64,000 bases of DNA from JBCCTX01 sp964652565 (GTDB taxonomy: Bacteria; Bacteroidota; Bacteroidia; J057): positions 19,867 to 83,866 of the forward strand of contig CAZZEC010000003.1 in NCBI GenBank assembly GCA_964652565.1, given 5' to 3'. The notes under the pieces were generated by a model. It saw only the letters and a list, made by a program, of their open reading frames with translations. It searched no databases and was not told where the DNA came from. Of this stretch, positions 1-9,325 are shown piece after piece; position 1 is the first letter of the stretch, and every line of letters starts with the position of its first letter. A program made the translations under genes and the position numbers.

Positions 1-68
1 TATGTATTCGATAGATTTAGAGCATTGGATATTATATGAGTGTAGGTTCTGGAAATCAGGCTGGCAAT

Positions 69-2474
69 ATGCATAGATTATGTCAATTTGGGATACATGT
101 ATTTTTCATAGCTATTGTTATCCATACTCGCGGATGGGGGCAAGAGGTGGTAGTGAAAGATGTGGAAACGGGGAATCCAGTAAGTGAAGTTATCGTAAAG
201 TGGAAAGAGAAAGGTCTGCTGACGGATGAATACGGGAAAGTTGACTTACGAAAATTTGGGGTTGTAGATACGCTTATTTTTCACCACAAAGCCTATGACA
301 AGATAAACCTGCATTTTAGAGATATTACAGATTCTGTCACAACAATATGGTTAACACCTCGAGAATTTGATTTATCTGAGATCATTATTTCAGTTAATAG
401 ATGGGAACAGAAAAAGAATGATCTTCCTTACAAGATATCCAGAATCACACAGACAGAAATCCAAATACAACAGCCACAGACTACTGCGGATTTAATAGGT
501 GCTACGGGGGAGATATTTATTCAGAAAAGTCAACTTGGGGGAGGGAGCCCTATGATTCGTGGATTTGCAGCGAATCGGGTATTGCTGGTTGTGGATGATG
601 TAAGAATGAATAATGCTATATTTAGAAGTGGTAATCTACAAAATATCCTTTCATTAGATCCTCATGTAATATCTAGCGCAGAGGTAATATATGGTCCAGG
701 CTCAGTAATTTATGGTAGCGATGCCCTGGGAGGAGTGATGGATTTTCGAACCCTGAAACCTCAATATTCCTCAAACGATGACTTGAATATCAATGCAAAT
801 GCGTTTGTAAGATACGCAACTGCAAACACAGAGAGAACCAGTCATTTGGATGTTAATATCTCTAAACAAAAATGGAGTTGGTTAGGCAGTATTAGTTATT
901 CAGCGTTTGATGACTTGACAATGGGTAGAAATGGTAGAGATGCTTATTTGAGACGCGAATACGTATCCAGAATCAATAATATTGACAGTATAGTGACCAA
1001 TGATGACCCTTTAACTCAGCGATTTTCTGGTTACGATCAGTGGAGCACTTTACAGAAATTGAGAATCAGGACTGGAAATTTTATGGATTGGGAATACAGC
1101 TTTCACTTTTCTCAGACTTCTGATGTGCCGAGATACGATCGTTTGATAGAATGGGAAGGGGATCAGCCTGGAGTTGCAGAATGGTTTTATGGCCCCCAAA
1201 AATGGCAAATGCATGCATTAGGGATGCATTACACAGCACAGACACCCGTTTTTGATCAGTTTAAAGTAAAACTTGCATATCAAGCATTTGAAGAAAGTAG
1301 AAATGATCGGTCATTTGGAGATCCATGGCTGAGGACACGAGTAGAAAATGTAGATGCACTTTCAGCTACCTGGGATTTTACCAAAAATGTAAGTCCTACT
1401 TTACGGTTGTTCTATGGGGGAGAGGTATTAGCAAATTGGATAGCATCTCGTGGCTGGGAAAGAGATGTAACTTCTGAAGATCTAAGACCGGTAGCTAGTA
1501 GATATCCAAATGGTTCTACATGGGCTTCTTCTGCCTTGTACAGCAGTATTCAACACGAACTGGGTAGTAGGTGGAAGTTTTCCTTTGGATTGAGATATAA
1601 TTTCATTGCTTTTGAAGCACCATTCGAGGATACATTTTTTGACTTTCCTTTTGAAGTGATTCGCGATAACACTGGCGCATTAAACGGGAGTTTGGGGGCA
1701 GTTTATACACCTTTTTCTCAATGGAGGATAAGTATCAATGCATCCACAGGCTTTAGAGCTCCCAATATAGATGATATAGGTAAAGTATTTGATAGTGAGC
1801 CTGGAAATGTATTGGTACCCAATCCTCAATTGGGTGCAGAATACGCATATAATTTGGATCTGAGCCTAAGATATTCATTTTGGGAGGGATCACAGTTTGA
1901 GGTTACAGGTTTCTATACGTGGTTGGATAATGCAATAGTCAGGAGAGATTTTACTTTTAATGGACAAGATAGTATCATATATGATGGGGAGTTGAGTCGA
2001 GTTCAGGCGCTGGTGAATGCAGAGAATGCTTCAATTTATGGAATACAATTGTCATTGACAGCACAATTGAAGCCTTGGTTGAATCTGGATTCTCGGTTTA
2101 CTTGGTCAAGGGGGGAAGACCAGGAGGGGATGGCTGTGAGACATGTTGCGCCAACTTTCGGAGCAACTCATCTTCAACTTGAAGTGAAACAACTTCTGGC
2201 CGATTTTTATACCACTTATAATGGAGCAATACCGTATGAAAGATTAGCACCTTCAGAAAGGAGTAAACCTTTCATCTATGCAGAAGATGAAGATGGTAAC
2301 CCCTTCTCTCCTGATTGGTATACCCTGAATTTTAAAGCCAATTATCGTTTCAGTGATCATTTAAGTCTGTCGCTTGGGATTGAAAATATTACGGATCAAC
2401 GATATCGACCTTATTCCTCGGGAATTGTAGCTCCAGGTAGAAATTACATTATTAGCTTGAGTGGGAGTATCTAA
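69..2474 (+). CDS. TonB-dependent outer-membrane receptor (heme/siderophore-receptor-like)
   Basis: Outer-membrane active-transport receptor energised by TonB. After a signal peptide (start chosen at 69, giving MHRLCQFG... and cleavage near the GWGQ motif; the upstream ATG at 36 adds 11 non-hydrophobic residues) comes a carboxypeptidase-regulatory-like beta domain (about residues 20-95), then a plug with the PMIRGFAANRVLLVVDDVRM and IYGSDALGGVMDF motifs, then a beta-barrel ending in SLSGSI with the usual terminal aromatic/hydrophobic strand. The SPxxRGFAxNRVL plug pattern is the one common in heme or hemoglobin receptors, and the SusC signature is absent, so a small ligand such as heme or a siderophore is more likely than a glycan. 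That substrate is inference. No SusD partner follows. Its stop codon overlaps the stop of the convergent 116-aa gene. Confidence 0.88.
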   Translation: MHRLCQFGIHVFFIAIVIHTRGWGQEVVVKDVETGNPVSEVIVKWKEKGLLTDEYGKVDLRKFGVVDTLIFHHKAYDKINLHFRDITDSVTTIWLTPREFDLSEIIISVNRWEQKKNDLPYKISRITQTEIQIQQPQTTADLIGATGEIFIQKSQLGGGSPMIRGFAANRVLLVVDDVRMNNAIFRSGNLQNILSLDPHVISSAEVIYGPGSVIYGSDALGGVMDFRTLKPQYSSNDDLNINANAFVRYATANTERTSHLDVNISKQKWSWLGSISYSAFDDLTMGRNGRDAYLRREYVSRINNIDSIVTNDDPLTQRFSGYDQWSTLQKLRIRTGNFMDWEYSFHFSQTSDVPRYDRLIEWEGDQPGVAEWFYGPQKWQMHALGMHYTAQTPVFDQFKVKLAYQAFEESRNDRSFGDPWLRTRVENVDALSATWDFTKNVSPTLRLFYGGEVLANWIASRGWERDVTSEDLRPVASRYPNGSTWASSALYSSIQHELGSRWKFSFGLRYNFIAFEAPFEDTFFDFPFEVIRDNTGALNGSLGAVYTPFSQWRISINASTGFRAPNIDDIGKVFDSEPGNVLVPNPQLGAEYAYNLDLSLRYSFWEGSQFEVTGFYTWLDNAIVRRDFTFNGQDSIIYDGELSRVQALVNAENASIYGIQLSLTAQLKPWLNLDSRFTWSRGEDQEGMAVRHVAPTFGATHLQLEVKQLLADFYTTYNGAIPYERLAPSERSKPFIYAEDEDGNPFSPDWYTLNFKANYRFSDHLSLSLGIENITDQRYRPYSSGIVAPGRNYIISLSGSI

Positions 2475-2821
2475 GAAATAGTATATTCCGCGAAGATCCA
2501 TTCATCTCCATCAAATTTTACGGTAAAGGTTACGCTGTTACTTTCCTCATAGACCTTGGGAAGTAGTTCTGGGTCGATAGTATTCATTCGTGTTGTTACT
2601 TGCCTTCTCAACTGGTGCTCCAGATCGTAGATACTATTGATGAAATCTTCCAGTACCATATCATTATTTACGAGATAGGAGAGCGTTTGCGGGCTAAGGT
2701 CAAGTGCAAGGTCATTAATCATCAATCTGGCATCCCCATAATCGTATCTCAATTCAGATTTTCTGGGTATTCGTGGGATAAGACTTTTTACTATGCGTTT
2801 AAGCCGTTGTAAATCTGACAT
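2471..2821 (-). CDS. hypothetical protein, last gene of the ctpA-like operon
   Basis: A 116-residue protein I do not recognise. It is rich in charged residues, with a basic N-terminus (LKRIVKSLIPRIPRKSEL) and an acidic C-terminal beta-like tail (VTFTVKFDGDEWIFAEYTIS). There is no signal peptide or membrane segment, so it is probably cytoplasmic. The gene starts 4 bp after the stop of the PolB-like exonuclease gene and is almost certainly cotranscribed with it and the S41 protease. Its stop codon overlaps that of the convergent TonB receptor, leaving no space for a terminator between the two transcripts. It is credible as a gene because of the tight operon spacing; function unknown. Confidence 0.7.
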   Translation of the reverse strand: MSDLQRLKRIVKSLIPRIPRKSELRYDYGDARLMINDLALDLSPQTLSYLVNNDMVLEDFINSIYDLEHQLRRQVTTRMNTIDPELLPKVYEESNSVTFTVKFDGDEWIFAEYTIS

Positions 2822-2825
2822 GATC

Positions 2826-3569
2826 TTAAGGTTCTTCGGTTTCTACAGGGAGGTTTTCTGCTACAGGGAGTCTACTCATTTTTAATACAATCTGTGCAGT
2901 AGTAAATACGTCTTTTTCACAATATGCCTTGATTCTTTCATAGCCTTGATCCTCCCAAAATACCTGACTTATCTGGCTCCCGTCTATATCGTCTTTAGGT
3001 GAGGGAATATCGAGTACGGCTGCCAAAAGTTCCAGGCTTGTATAGGATTTATAGTCGCCAAATTTCCACAATTCCATTGTGTCCAATAGACTCACTTCCC
3101 AGGGTTTCTTACCCCTTAACTGCAAGGCATCTGGTAAGGGTAGACCCTGAATGACATACCTTCTTCCTAAATATGGGTAATCAAATTCTTTCCCATTATG
3201 AGCACAAAGATTAATACCCTCTTTCCTCCGCATATACATATTGAGCATTTCGCCAAATTCGTCGAGAATATTTTTCTCATCTGAACCGTAGTAAGATTTA
3301 AGTTTGATAGTAGGTGGTGCAGTAGGACCTTGCTCAAATCTTACCACACCGCATGAGATACATACTACCTTACCAAATTCGGCATGTATTCCTCCTTTCT
3401 CAGCAAATAATTCTTCGGGAGTTTTGGGAGCGTCAGTTCTCATATAACGCAGAGATTTTTTATCCCAAAGATCTCTCATTCGATCAGATAAGCTATCGTA
3501 GTCTGGAGTGATGGTTGCTGTCTCTATGTCTAGAAACAAAATATTTTCTAGTTCATGGGAAGAAAACAT
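2826..3569 (-). CDS. predicted 3'-5' exonuclease, PolB-like DEDD family
   Basis: A 247-aa DEDD-superfamily 3'-5' exonuclease resembling the stand-alone exonuclease domain related to DNA polymerase B. Motif ExoI is FLDIET with acidic D14 and E16, ExoII lies in CAHNGKEFDYPYLGRR (Asp), and ExoIII in AYCEKDVFTTAQI (Asp). Together these give the four metal-binding acids of a two-metal nuclease. There is no polymerase domain, and the length fits the free-standing family. It lies 5 bp downstream of the S41 peptidase gene and 4 bp upstream of the 116-aa gene, an operon arrangement. The likely role is DNA or RNA trimming in the cytoplasm; the substrate is not evident. Confidence 0.82.
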   Translation of the reverse strand: MFSSHELENILFLDIETATITPDYDSLSDRMRDLWDKKSLRYMRTDAPKTPEELFAEKGGIHAEFGKVVCISCGVVRFEQGPTAPPTIKLKSYYGSDEKNILDEFGEMLNMYMRRKEGINLCAHNGKEFDYPYLGRRYVIQGLPLPDALQLRGKKPWEVSLLDTMELWKFGDYKSYTSLELLAAVLDIPSPKDDIDGSQISQVFWEDQGYERIKAYCEKDVFTTAQIVLKMSRLPVAENLPVETEEP

Positions 3570-3574
3570 ATCTA

Positions 3575-5242
3575 TTATTCTTTTGCTATAAATTCAAGCG
3601 AACCAGACTTTTCCAGTTCCGCAGCAGATGGAATCAACGTCAATGCTTTCTGAAGCACCATATCCATTTGATGTAAGACAGGAAAAAATCCTTCATCATT
3701 ATATAACCGTCTACCTATAAATGCCTTTATGTAATTTCGAATCAAATTCTCAGAAATGCCAAACTCTTCTTTATCGAAGGGGATATCATGAGATTGGGCA
3801 TAGTCCAAAAATTGATCTATCATAGTATCCTGAATGTCGAAATCTTGCACAAAGTCTTCATTTCTGGGATACATAGTAATCAATGCTGGATGGTCATCTA
3901 CATAATGAGAGGCGAAATCACGGAAGACATCCTGAGAGCGAAGTTTTGTCAGATATTTACTTTCAAACGTAGTATCGTTAGGGACAAAGACATCTGGAAA
4001 AATCCCACCTCCTCCATATACCGTTCTACCAGATTCTGTAGTATATTTTAAAGAATCTGGAAATGTGACTTTAGAGGCATCGAATACCTCTCCGTTTCTA
4101 AAGCGTTCAAGTATCTCTCGTTCGTACTCGCTTTCACTTTCTCCGTAGGGTTTTTGTATACATCTTCCACTGGGCGTATAATATTCAGATATAACTAACC
4201 GAATAGCAGAGCCATCTGCCAGATCTTCCTGTTTTTGAACGAGTCCTTTACCAAATGATCGTACGCCTACAATTAATCCTCTATCGTGATCCTGTACAGC
4301 TCCTGCAACGATCTCACTTGCAGAAGCTGATCCATAGTCGATCAAGACAATAAGTGGACCCTTTTCAAAGGAGGACAAGCGTTGGGTGGATTCGTACGTT
4401 TGTTTACTTTCTTTAATTCTCCCTTCCGTTGACACAATGACTCTCCCACTTGCCAGGAATTCATCCGCCATTCTGTAAGCCATCGTCATATATCCTCCCG
4501 GGTTTCCACGCAAATCGAGAATGAGATTTTGCATTCCCTCAGACATCAGTCCATCTAAACTTTTCTTAAACTCAGAATAAGTTGTTTCAGAAAACCTGTC
4601 TACTTTTATATACCCCGTTTCTTGATCGATCATGTATGAGAAACGTAAGCTATTTAGTGGAATGCGGTCTCTGGTAATATTGAATTCCAACAATTCATCT
4701 ATTCCTTTTCTCAATATTGAGACATTTACTTTCGTTCCCCTTGGACCTTTAAGATATTTTAATACTAATTCATTAGTAATATTTATCCCTGCAACATTTT
4801 CTCCTTCGACTTGTATAATTTTATCTCCCGATTTTATTCCTAATTTATCACTAGGTGATCCCGGGACAGGTGCTTCTACGTAAATAGTATCATCGACAAT
4901 ATCAAACTCAATACCTATTCCTTCAAAACTTCCCCTCATTTGTTCTTCTATATATTTATTGTCTGAGGCTGGAATATAATATGAGTGAGGGTCTAATTCT
5001 TCCATTATACCTTTGATCGCCTTATCAACGAGTTCGGTCTGATCGACATCTTCTACATAATTCCTGCTTACAAATTCTACTACATCCTGAAGTTTTTTGA
5101 TTTGATCAATATTCCTATTGCTAGGTATCTCAAATCGTGAATCAGAACTTATCCTAGATGTTCCCCTAAGTCTTAGCCCAATCCACAAGCCTACGATCAC
5201 AAAGGCAAGGGCAAATAATAAGTATTTTATGTGTTGATTCAT
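3575..5242 (-). CDS. S41 family C-terminal processing peptidase (CtpA/Prc-like)
   Basis: A carboxyl-terminal processing serine protease, expected in the periplasm. The N-terminus has one membrane or signal segment (YLLFALAFVIVGLWIGLRL), followed by an S41 N-terminal helical region (residues about 45-100), a PDZ domain (about 105-190, with GIKSGDKIIQVEGENV), and the S41 catalytic domain. The catalytic Ser is in DYGSASASEIVAG and the Lys in SFGKGLVQ, so the Ser-Lys dyad is intact. The C-terminal extension of some 150 residues is typical of Bacteroidota CtpA proteins. It is the first gene of a three-gene minus-strand unit. The family removes C-terminal tails from envelope proteins; the client here is unknown. 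Confidence 0.92.
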   Translation of the reverse strand: MNQHIKYLLFALAFVIVGLWIGLRLRGTSRISSDSRFEIPSNRNIDQIKKLQDVVEFVSRNYVEDVDQTELVDKAIKGIMEELDPHSYYIPASDNKYIEEQMRGSFEGIGIEFDIVDDTIYVEAPVPGSPSDKLGIKSGDKIIQVEGENVAGINITNELVLKYLKGPRGTKVNVSILRKGIDELLEFNITRDRIPLNSLRFSYMIDQETGYIKVDRFSETTYSEFKKSLDGLMSEGMQNLILDLRGNPGGYMTMAYRMADEFLASGRVIVSTEGRIKESKQTYESTQRLSSFEKGPLIVLIDYGSASASEIVAGAVQDHDRGLIVGVRSFGKGLVQKQEDLADGSAIRLVISEYYTPSGRCIQKPYGESESEYEREILERFRNGEVFDASKVTFPDSLKYTTESGRTVYGGGGIFPDVFVPNDTTFESKYLTKLRSQDVFRDFASHYVDDHPALITMYPRNEDFVQDFDIQDTMIDQFLDYAQSHDIPFDKEEFGISENLIRNYIKAFIGRRLYNDEGFFPVLHQMDMVLQKALTLIPSAAELEKSGSLEFIAKE

Positions 5243-5459
5243 AAAGTAAAAATAGAAAAATTATCTATTTATTAAACTCCATTAATTAGCGAAAGGATAT
5301 ATTGGAATATCTACTTTTTGATTACGGTAACATGTGGATGAAAAATGAATGATAGATAAATTAAATTGTAAATAGATATCTTAATCTTTTACTTTCCAAT
5401 AACAGGTTGTAAAGCAACATGTACAGACATCGCAACAGACCTTAAAATGTTAACAAGAT

Positions 5460-5726
5460 ATGCTGATAGATTTTGAAGGAACAACGATAAATCTCGATTC
5501 GATTACTAAGTTTTCCATTGAAAGTCCAGCTAGGGAAAGCCAAGTACAAACTGAGTATTCAAGTGTTATCAGGTTTTATGGAACACCGATCTTTACAGAA
5601 GGAATAGGATTGATAAATCCGACCATCTATGAAATATTTGTAATTGACGAAGAGGATGCTCATGAAATGTATCAAACAATTTTGGAATCCTACAGAGATG
5701 GTAAAAAGATATTATCTCTCAGCTAG
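5460..5726 (+). CDS. small hypothetical protein
   Basis: An 88-residue soluble protein with no recognised family. It is acidic and alternates predicted strands (MLIDFEGTTINLDSITKF, SVIRFYGTPIFTEG) with a C-terminal helix (EDAHEMYQTILESYRDGKKI). There is no signal peptide. It is transcribed divergently from the S41 peptidase gene, with 217 bp between the starts. A 124-bp MITE copy is inserted 36 bp beyond its stop. Protein-like composition and the absence of any competing frame support it as real. Function unknown. Confidence 0.6.
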   Translation: MLIDFEGTTINLDSITKFSIESPARESQVQTEYSSVIRFYGTPIFTEGIGLINPTIYEIFVIDEEDAHEMYQTILESYRDGKKILSLS

Positions 5727-5762
5727 AAATAAAGGCATTGGATTCTGTATTGGCAATATTTT

Positions 5763-5886
5763 CAGGGCAAAAGCACCAAATTTTATAAATAATTCATTGT
5801 TAGTTAATTACGATTAAAATATTTATATATTGAATCAACTTAAGCTGCTGACTAGCAGCTATTAATGATTGTAGTGCGTTTGCCCT
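5763..5886 (+). mobile_element. MITE copy 1 (subfamily A), 124 bp
   Basis: A non-autonomous element beginning CAGGGCAAAAGCACC and ending GTGCGTTTGCCCT. The ends are inverted repeats (one mismatch in the left end compared with the family form AGGGCAAACGCAC). An exact 11-bp duplication GGCAATATTTT flanks it at 5752-5762 and 5887-5897, showing insertion by transposition. The interior is AT-rich and contains a nested hairpin (AGCTGCT, four-base loop, AGCAGCT). There is no ORF. It sits between the 88-aa gene and murQ, ending 76 bp before the murQ start codon. Confidence 0.9.
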
Positions 5887-5962
5887 GGCAATATTTTTCG
5901 GCAATACATTAAGTTAAGCTTTTTTAAGGTAAATTTACAATCACATTATTAAATGCTAATTA

Positions 5963-6787
5963 ATGATACAAAAGACTACGGAAAAATCGTCCTTGTACGA
6001 CCATTTGGAGCAGATGTCTACACATGACCTCTTGGAGAATATCAACAATGAGGACCATAAAGTCCCTCAGGTGATTAAAGGCATTATCCCGCAAATTGAG
6101 CAACTCGTCGATAAAGTATATGAGCAGATGCATAATGGCGGAAGGCTATTTTACATCGGGAGCGGAACAAGCGGCAGATTGGGAATTGTCGATGCCTCTG
6201 AGTGTCCACCTACCTATGGGGTTCCTTCTGATTGGGTGATAGGAGTGATTGCCGGAGGAGACAAAGCAATCAGGTCTTCGATAGAGCGTGCAGAAGACGA
6301 CACCTCCCAGGGATGGAAAGATTTATCAGAATATCATATTAATTCGGGAGATTTTTTAGTGGGAATTACAGCAAGTGGCACTACGCCTTATGTCCTTGGA
6401 GCGGTGGATGACGCCAAAAGAAATGGAGTCCCTACAGGTTGTATTACTTGTAATGCTGGAAGTCCTTTAGAAGACAAAGTGGATTTTCCCATTGTCGCGG
6501 TAGTCGGGCCAGAGTTTGTAACAGGAAGCACCCGCATGAAATCAGGTACTGCTCAAAAGTTAATACTCAATATGATCTCTACCTCTGTCATGGTTAAGTT
6601 AGGCAGAGTAAAGGGAAATAAAATGGTGGATATGCAGCTCTCGAATGACAAATTAGTAGGAAGAGGGATAAAGATGGTAATGGAAGAAACAGGAGTATCA
6701 GAATCGGAAGCAAAAGCATTACTTGAAACACAGGGTAGTGTCAGGTTAGCCATTGCTGCATTTAGAAAAGGGAATGAAGCTAGATAA
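5963..6787 (+). CDS. murQ: N-acetylmuramic acid 6-phosphate etherase
   Basis: A cytoplasmic etherase that cleaves the D-lactyl ether of MurNAc 6-phosphate to give GlcNAc 6-phosphate and lactate, in peptidoglycan recycling. The SIS domain carries the sugar-phosphate binding motif GSGTSGRLGIVDASECPP. E80 and E111 have the same 31-residue spacing as the catalytic Glu83/Glu114 of the E. coli enzyme. The C-terminal helical part is present (SESEAKALLETQGSVRLAI). At 274 aa it is slightly shorter than the roughly 300-aa family norm, mostly at the C-terminus. It is convergent with the helicase gene, with no gap between the stops. No anmK, nagZ or MurNAc transporter is in the window. Confidence 0.95.
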   Translation: MIQKTTEKSSLYDHLEQMSTHDLLENINNEDHKVPQVIKGIIPQIEQLVDKVYEQMHNGGRLFYIGSGTSGRLGIVDASECPPTYGVPSDWVIGVIAGGDKAIRSSIERAEDDTSQGWKDLSEYHINSGDFLVGITASGTTPYVLGAVDDAKRNGVPTGCITCNAGSPLEDKVDFPIVAVVGPEFVTGSTRMKSGTAQKLILNMISTSVMVKLGRVKGNKMVDMQLSNDKLVGRGIKMVMEETGVSESEAKALLETQGSVRLAIAAFRKGNEAR

Positions 6788-9256
6788 TTACTCTAGTTGA
6801 AGCCTCATTTTCTTGATGCGATCTTCTAGCTTTTCAGAACTCAATCGTTCACGGTTTAGACGGTCCACGATGATGGGAAAGGCAAATGGGGTGGCTTTTT
6901 CTGGTTGACTAAATATGATACTTTGCGCATTGATCCTTTCTAGGGCTTGTCTCAACCGGACTTCCTCCAATTGAAAATTCATAACTTCGTCGTATGCTTG
7001 TCTCAGTAGTAAATTATTGGGTTCATATTCGCTGAAAACCTGAAAAAATAACTGAGAAGAAGATTGCAGGTGTTTGTCTTTCATCTGCTTACCTGGATAC
7101 CCTTTAAAAACCAACCCTGCAATACTGGCGATATCTCTAAATCTTCTTTTAGCCATCTCCACAGCATTGATACTCGATTGAATATCTTCCGTAAGATGAG
7201 CAAGTGAAAAAATATCGGAGTCCAAAGCCTCCTGGATAGGAATCTCTGTATCGGAAAGCAATTCAAATCCATAGTCATTCATCGCTATTGAAAATGTAAT
7301 AGGCTTGAATAGCGATAATCTATAGGCCATTAACGCTCCCATTCCCTCATGAACAAACCTGCCTTCAAAAGGATACATGACCAGGTGAAAGCCCTCTTTA
7401 CTGGTAAAGTATTCGATGAGAAATTCATCTTGTTTGGGTATGGCTGAGCGTGAAGCCTGAAGCTGAAGTAGGGGTTCAAGCACTTGAACTTCAATGTCTT
7501 CATACATAAGTAATGCACCCTGGTTAATTTTAAATCTCAACATGGCCGAAAGCTGAGTTGATAGGGGCATTCTTCCTCCCATCCAGGAAGGGACCTTCCC
7601 TTTGGTTGATTTACTTCTGCGAACTTGTACCGTCATTTCCCTGATTCTCACCAGTTCCAAGCTTCTTCCAGCAAACCAGAATACATCTCCAGGTTTGAGT
7701 TGAGACGCAAACCACTCTTCAATTGTACCTATCTTACCTCCTTTTAAAAATTTGACAGTTAGCGAGCTATCGCCAGTAATTGTACCAATTGATAGCCGGT
7801 GTCTCATCGCTACCCCTCGGTTGTTTACCTTGTATTTCCCATCTTCGGTTACATCTACTTTTTTGTATTCGTCATAAGCATAGAGTGATTGTCCACCAGA
7901 AGTAATAAAGTCCAATAACCACTGCCATTCTTCTAATGAGACGCTTTGAAAGGAGTAAGTACGCAAAACTTCCTTATAGATTTCTTCCGGGTCAAATCCT
8001 TCAGATACCGCTAGCGTTATCAGGTATTGAATAAGTACATCAAAAGACCTAATGTAGGGTAGACGACTTTCTAATATATGTTCATGAATAGCCTTCCTGA
8101 GTGCGGCCCCTTCAATCAGCTCAAGAGAATGCGTAGGAACAAAATATATTTTACTCACTTTACCAGGCTGGTGGCCACTTCTTCCAGCTCTTTGCACAAA
8201 TCTGGCTACTCCTTTGGGGCTACCTATCTGGATGATTGTTTCTACAGGCCGAAAGTCAACACCCAAATCCAGACTGGAAGTACATACCACTGCCTTGAGT
8301 CTTTCATCGTGAATAGCTTCCTCAACCCAATCCCTCAATTCTCTACTGATAGAACCATGATGCATCGCAATGATACCGGCCAAATCCGGTTCAGCTTGAA
8401 GCAGTTGTTGATACCATATTTCGCATTGAGACCTCGTATTTGTAAAAATGAGTGTTGAGGAACTATGTTGGATAATGGGTATTACCTTTTGCAAGAGCTT
8501 GATTCCTAGATGGCCTGCCCAGGGGAAACGTTCTATTTCATCAGGAAGTATGGAAGCCACTTCAATGTGCTTGTGTATATCAGCTTTAATGATGGTATGT
8601 GGATTACTGCGGGAGCGTTCTCCCAATAAGATTTCTGCTGCCTCTTCCATGTTCCCTATCGTAGCAGATATTCCCCAGATCTTTAATTGAGGTAGTAAAC
8701 CTTTTAGACGAGAAAGCGCTAATTCCATTTGAACTCCTCGCTTAGACCCAACTAATTCATGCCACTCATCAACGATTACGGATGTTAGATGCCGAAAATA
8801 TTTGGGATACCCTTTTTGTGCCAGCAATAGATGCAAGCTTTCAGGAGTTGTAATTAAAATTTCAGGAGGGTTTTTCTTTTGACGAGTTCGCTCAGAGCTG
8901 CTTGTATCCCCAGATCTGATACCCACTTCCCAGGATACTCCCAACCCGTCAATGGCGCGTTCTGCAGCAGCTTTAATCTCTTTTGTCAACGCACGAATGG
9001 GAGTTATCCATATCGCGTGTAATCCCTTTGATTGTTTATTCAGGTGAATATACTCCAGTAGTATAGGTATGATAAGAGAGTATGTTTTACCACTTCCTGT
9101 AGGGGCATTCACTATTCCACTTTTGCCCTGCAGATAATCGTTCCAGGTGGCTAACTGAAAATCAAAAGGTTTCCACCCCATTTGTTCAAACCACTGAATA
9201 CCAGGTTGTAAAATATCTGATGACGCTAATTGTGTTTGAACAGGCACCTTTGTCAT
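6788..9256 (-). CDS. DEXH-box helicase, Lhr-like, ligase-associated type
   Basis: An 822-aa superfamily 2 helicase of the Lhr-core type. Walker A is PTGSGKTYSLI (about residues 51-61), Walker B is VDEWHEL, motif III is ISATIGN, and the helicase C domain has CTSSLDLGVDF and a QRAGRSGHQPG motif VI. These are followed by the winged-helix/Lhr C-terminal region. Length and motif wording match the helicase that in many bacteria sits beside an ATP-dependent DNA ligase, a metallophosphoesterase and an exonuclease in a DNA-repair cluster. None of those partners is adjacent here, so the subfamily assignment rests on the protein alone. It is expected to unwind DNA or DNA:RNA hybrids 3'-5'. Confidence 0.85.
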   Translation of the reverse strand: MTKVPVQTQLASSDILQPGIQWFEQMGWKPFDFQLATWNDYLQGKSGIVNAPTGSGKTYSLIIPILLEYIHLNKQSKGLHAIWITPIRALTKEIKAAAERAIDGLGVSWEVGIRSGDTSSSERTRQKKNPPEILITTPESLHLLLAQKGYPKYFRHLTSVIVDEWHELVGSKRGVQMELALSRLKGLLPQLKIWGISATIGNMEEAAEILLGERSRSNPHTIIKADIHKHIEVASILPDEIERFPWAGHLGIKLLQKVIPIIQHSSSTLIFTNTRSQCEIWYQQLLQAEPDLAGIIAMHHGSISRELRDWVEEAIHDERLKAVVCTSSLDLGVDFRPVETIIQIGSPKGVARFVQRAGRSGHQPGKVSKIYFVPTHSLELIEGAALRKAIHEHILESRLPYIRSFDVLIQYLITLAVSEGFDPEEIYKEVLRTYSFQSVSLEEWQWLLDFITSGGQSLYAYDEYKKVDVTEDGKYKVNNRGVAMRHRLSIGTITGDSSLTVKFLKGGKIGTIEEWFASQLKPGDVFWFAGRSLELVRIREMTVQVRRSKSTKGKVPSWMGGRMPLSTQLSAMLRFKINQGALLMYEDIEVQVLEPLLQLQASRSAIPKQDEFLIEYFTSKEGFHLVMYPFEGRFVHEGMGALMAYRLSLFKPITFSIAMNDYGFELLSDTEIPIQEALDSDIFSLAHLTEDIQSSINAVEMAKRRFRDIASIAGLVFKGYPGKQMKDKHLQSSSQLFFQVFSEYEPNNLLLRQAYDEVMNFQLEEVRLRQALERINAQSIIFSQPEKATPFAFPIIVDRLNRERLSSEKLEDRIKKMRLQLE

Positions 9257-9325
9257 ATGTGTTTTTCATTTATACGAAAAACGTAGAGGGGTTGTAGAAT
9301 GTTTGGAGCTAAAGTAATCAGGAGG

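Noticed and set aside
36..68. Earlier start for the TonB receptor
   Set aside because: Adds 11 residues before a good signal peptide; the ATG at 69 is better, although the earlier one cannot be excluded.
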